From Phycisphaerales bacterium (GTDB lineage Bacteria > Planctomycetota > Phycisphaerae > UBA1845), in NCBI GenBank assembly GCA_003597935.1, contig QZJT01000116.1, positions 1 through 33,240 of the forward strand: a stretch of DNA of 33,240 bases, given 5' to 3'. The notes under the pieces are model-generated. The model was not told the DNA's origin. It worked only from the letters and a program-made list of their open reading frames with translations, and did no database searches. A program made the translations under genes and the position numbers. Of the stretch, positions 30,564-33,240 are shown one piece after another. Each line of letters opens with the position of its first letter. Positions within the stretch are counted from its first letter, which is position 1.

Positions 30564-32885
30564 ATGCGAAAGGCGTATCGTTTGAGATCGCCCGCCCCGG
30601 CCGCAATCGCCTTCGCGACAGCGGCCGTGATGGTTGGACAGGGGACCCAGCCAATGGCGCAGGATGCCGCAGGCGATACGCAGTTGCACGGCGTTGCGGA
30701 GGATTTGTGGGGCAATCGCATCGACCTGACGGGCTGCCGGAAGGGGCTGACCCTGATTCAACCCTTCTCGCCCGCCAACTGTGGCTACTGCCTGGTCGAT
30801 GGCGGGCTGGTGCAGCGCAACTACCTGGAGCGCAACGCGGCGCTGGGCGGGAAGAACTTTCACCAGTGCCTGTTCAACCCGCAGATGGACGTGTACACGT
30901 TTCTCAAGCACTATCGCGGCGACAGCGTGCCGGTGCTGACCTTCCCGGCGCGGCTCCATGACTATCACCGCGACGGCTTCCCCTTTCTGATCGCCTTTCG
31001 CGACGGGCAGCGCATCTACAGCGGGGTATTGGCCCCGTACGATCTGGTCTTCGAGTCGCTGCGTCAGGAGTTCTGGCCTGACCAGGCGTTCCCGTTTGTG
31101 CTCACGTCCCCGTCGCATATCGGCACCATCAATTGCCTCGAAGCCGCGACCGTGTGGGTGGTCCCGGACGGCGATGAGGAAGGTTATCGTCGCCTCGCGC
31201 AGGAAGCAGAGCGCATCAACAAGATGCCGGGATGGGGACCGGCTACCCAACAGACCGGCAACCGCATCGACGTCCGACACGAAAGCGAGTTGACCGACGC
31301 CGACTTGCCGAAGCATCTGGCGTTCATGGGCGTCAGCGGTGGCTTCACGTTCCGCGCCCTGACCGGTCTGGCGCTTCCGCTCCGCGTCGATTCGCAGAGC
31401 ATCGAGATCGGGCCGCACTCCTTCGCGTCGGCGGACGTGGGCCTGCGGGCCTGGTTCCCCAACCCGCGTCACCCCGCGCACTACGTGAGTCTCGCCATTC
31501 GGGGCGCGCACGTCACGCGGCCATATAACGAGAACTGGGCGGACTTCGTCGTGTACCAGAACGGCGCGGACGGCCGACCCCCGTCGGTCTTGCTCCGCGG
31601 CCTCTTTGATAAGAGCGACTCCACCGCATGGCGCTATTCGGACAAACTGGCCCACGGGACCGGCAGGCCGAAATGCGCGGACGGCGTCTGCCCGGCCCCC
31701 ATCAAGCCGTCGTCGCGGCCGGCCGCACGGCCGCATCGGATCACGCTCTCGGCGCCGAGCGCGTCCCCCGCGGGTGAGCTTCGCTCTCTGGGCGAAGGCG
31801 CCGCTCGGTTCCCGCGGCTTGGGCTGGGGCCCGACGGGGTATGTTGGGCTGCTTGGGAAGAGCGCGGCGACATCCTGCTTTGCTCCTTGAGCGGCAATGA
31901 GGGCAAGCTGTCGGCGCTGGTCGTCGAGGATGGTCCGGCCGACAGCTTCCATCCGGTTGTCGCGGCGGACGGTTCCCGGCTATGGGTCTTCTATCTGTCC
32001 GACCAGGACGGCTTTTATCGCCTGTACGCCCGCGCCTGGGATGGGCGGCAGCTCGCCGAACCGTTGCTGCTCAGCGGGGCGCTGCCCTGCGACGCGATCA
32101 CGCCGGCGGCGGCGGGCGACGGCAAGGGCCGACTCGTCGTGGCCTGGACCGACTGGATGGCTAACTTGCGCCATCTGCACTACCGGCGGATCGAGAATCG
32201 CACGCTGGGCGACATCAGCACCGCCAAGGTCGTCGAGACCAGTGAAACGGGGGGCTATGTCAACGCCTGGTACGCCTCGTTGGTCTTCGACGGTGCTGGG
32301 CAGGTGTGGGCGGCGTGGAACCAGCATTATCCGGCGCTGCTCGGTGTGTGCGCCGGCGATCTGGAGCGTGGGGCCTCTTCCGTCACCTCCCTGAACAGTG
32401 CGGACAAGGAGGAGCGCGGCGGCTATCCGTCGATCGTGGTGGATGGCCGCGGCCGACGCTGGGTGCTGTGGGAGTCATTCGGGTGGAGCGTACTTGAAGG
32501 GAGGCCGCAGACGATCCAGGCGTCCTACTACGATGCCGAGAAGGACCGCTGGACGATGCCGTACACGCTGAGCGACAAGGACCAGACGATGTTGGCGCAG
32601 ACGCCGCGTGCGGCGGTGGATGGCGCGGGCGTGATTTGGGCCGTGTGGAGCGGACGCCCGAACGCGCAGGACCTGGACCAGCCGTGGGGCGTCTACGTGT
32701 CGCGTTTCGTCGGTGAGGAATGGACCAAACCGACCCTCGTCTCGCCGGCGGGAGAGAACGCCCGGGCGCCGGACGTCGTGGTTGACCAGAAGGACCGAAT
32801 CTGGCTGGCGTGGCACGCCGGTGTCGGCGACACGATGAGGATGAGGATTCTGCAATGTCGCACTGCCGATGGCGGCGCGCCGTGA
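30564..32885 (+). CDS. Secreted thioredoxin-like plus seven-repeat beta-propeller protein
   Basis: This 773-residue protein has a Sec signal peptide (MRKAYRLR, then a hydrophobic Ala-rich core; likely cut after PMAQ). A thioredoxin-like region follows with LIQPFSPANCGYCLVDGG, CxxC at about residues 73 and 76. A middle region of unknown type (about 200-370) precedes the C-terminal half, which has seven repeats of the pattern P-x-hydrophobic-x-x-DG-x-G-x-x-W-x-x-W, for example PSIVVDGRGRRWVLW and PRAAVDGAGVIWAVW. Seven such units suggest a seven-bladed propeller. It acts outside the cytoplasm. Function is unknown. It starts 133 bp after the Mo-hydroxylase gene; the ATG at 30564 is the first in a good signal-peptide context. 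Confidence 0.8.
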   Translation: MRKAYRLRSPAPAAIAFATAAVMVGQGTQPMAQDAAGDTQLHGVAEDLWGNRIDLTGCRKGLTLIQPFSPANCGYCLVDGGLVQRNYLERNAALGGKNFHQCLFNPQMDVYTFLKHYRGDSVPVLTFPARLHDYHRDGFPFLIAFRDGQRIYSGVLAPYDLVFESLRQEFWPDQAFPFVLTSPSHIGTINCLEAATVWVVPDGDEEGYRRLAQEAERINKMPGWGPATQQTGNRIDVRHESELTDADLPKHLAFMGVSGGFTFRALTGLALPLRVDSQSIEIGPHSFASADVGLRAWFPNPRHPAHYVSLAIRGAHVTRPYNENWADFVVYQNGADGRPPSVLLRGLFDKSDSTAWRYSDKLAHGTGRPKCADGVCPAPIKPSSRPAARPHRITLSAPSASPAGELRSLGEGAARFPRLGLGPDGVCWAAWEERGDILLCSLSGNEGKLSALVVEDGPADSFHPVVAADGSRLWVFYLSDQDGFYRLYARAWDGRQLAEPLLLSGALPCDAITPAAAGDGKGRLVVAWTDWMANLRHLHYRRIENRTLGDISTAKVVETSETGGYVNAWYASLVFDGAGQVWAAWNQHYPALLGVCAGDLERGASSVTSLNSADKEERGGYPSIVVDGRGRRWVLWESFGWSVLEGRPQTIQASYYDAEKDRWTMPYTLSDKDQTMLAQTPRAAVDGAGVIWAVWSGRPNAQDLDQPWGVYVSRFVGEEWTKPTLVSPAGENARAPDVVVDQKDRIWLAWHAGVGDTMRMRILQCRTADGGAP

Positions 32886-33002
32886 ACGGCATGAACCTGG
32901 CGCGCGACACGTGCACTCCGTCCATCGGCCTGGCGGCATGGCTCGCGAAACTGTATCTAGCCCGGCCGCCCACGGCCGGATTCAACCTCAACGAGATGGC
33001 AC

Positions 33003-33137
33003 ATGTCTAGACCGACCACCGCATGCGCCCTTGCCGCGGCGATGTGGGCCGCCTTCTCGGCGTCAGGGTGCGCCGCGCCGCCGCGCCGCGCCGACTGGGC
33101 GGACGAGCTGCGCGCCCTGCTGGCAGTGACGGAATAG
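33003..33137 (+). CDS. Small predicted lipoprotein (44 residues)
   Basis: A short reading frame encodes a typical lipoprotein signal: basic start (MSRPTT), Ala-rich hydrophobic stretch, and lipobox FSASGC with Cys23 as the lipidation site. Only 21 residues follow (AAPPRRADWADELRALLAVTE). Upstream ribosome binding is weak. It could be a real small lipoprotein or the start of a truncated longer one. It follows the propeller gene by 117 bp on the same strand. Confidence 0.5.
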   Translation: MSRPTTACALAAAMWAAFSASGCAAPPRRADWADELRALLAVTE

Positions 33138-33208
33138 GCACGGCCGGGCTGTAAGGTCGCGACACCGTTCTTGCGGCGCCGGAAGCAACGGGGAGCGCGG
33201 CCGCCGAG

Positions 33209-33240
33209 CTACAGCCCCTCGAGAATCTGGGCCATCTGCT
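33209..33240 (-). CDS. 3' end of a leftward gene running off the window
   Basis: On the minus strand the last codons read QMAQILEGL followed by TAG at 33211-33209. Codon use (G/C-ending) fits coding sequence. Too little is present to identify the protein, and chance cannot be excluded for so few codons. Confidence 0.35.
   Translation of the reverse strand, partial: QMAQILEGL

Overview
This window is GC-rich bacterial DNA (I judge roughly 65% G+C by eye). It contains a nearly complete anaerobic benzoyl-CoA degradation locus, with no rRNA, tRNA, CRISPR array or transposase visible. The dense short palindromic and tandem repeats, some of them inside genes, recall those I associate with environmental Planctomycetota (PVC group) genomes. 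The taxon is therefore an inference, and no phylogenetic marker was compared. The presence of ATP-dependent benzoyl-CoA reductase, an oxygen-sensitive enzyme, points to an anaerobe or facultative anaerobe.

Layout. Positions 1-208 hold only repeats. A ferredoxin and an isochorismatase-like protein read leftward (209-1291). After a 396-bp divergent gap come xseA and a UbiD-family decarboxylase reading rightward (1688-5156); the UbiD start codon lies inside a 4 x 30-bp tandem repeat. Three small genes follow: a retropepsin-like protease, a lipoprotein and a DUF1579 protein (5372-7597).

Positions 7669-24042 form one long leftward operon of 12 genes. In transcription order they are: oah-like ring hydrolase (with an extra zinc ribbon), SDR, dch-like dienoyl-CoA hydratase, had-like alcohol dehydrogenase, a second BcrB-like protein with its own ATPase activase, a three-part protein (Rossmann-like domain + DUF2889 + AMP-forming CoA ligase), a 3-hydroxyacyl-CoA dehydrogenase/crotonase fusion, and the four benzoyl-CoA reductase subunits C, B, A and D. 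Many genes are tightly spaced, including two ATGA stop/start overlaps. Together they predict activation of an aromatic acid to its CoA thioester, ATP-driven dearomatisation, hydration, oxidation, ring opening to 3-hydroxypimelyl-CoA and the start of beta-oxidation.

A TetR regulator (24268-24936) is divergent from the operon. The gap between them shows two back-to-back sigma70-like promoters and a 20-bp near-perfect dyad that fits a TetR operator. Downstream of tetR lie genes for a molybdenum hydroxylase of the xanthine dehydrogenase/4-hydroxybenzoyl-CoA reductase superfamily. Its FAD subunit (25016-25924) is separated from a fused [2Fe-2S]+Mo subunit (27026-30430) by a three-gene cassette: YgiT-type zinc finger, MNT-like nucleotidyltransferase and GIY-YIG-like nuclease. 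The fused gene carries three different repeat families inserted in frame.

The right end has a secreted thioredoxin-like/seven-repeat propeller protein, a 44-residue lipoprotein and the 3' end of a leftward gene. The most novel items are the MNT/GIY-YIG/YgiT cassette, the in-frame repeat invasion and fusion of the molybdenum hydroxylase, the three-domain DUF2889-CoA ligase, and the second BcrB-like/activase pair.
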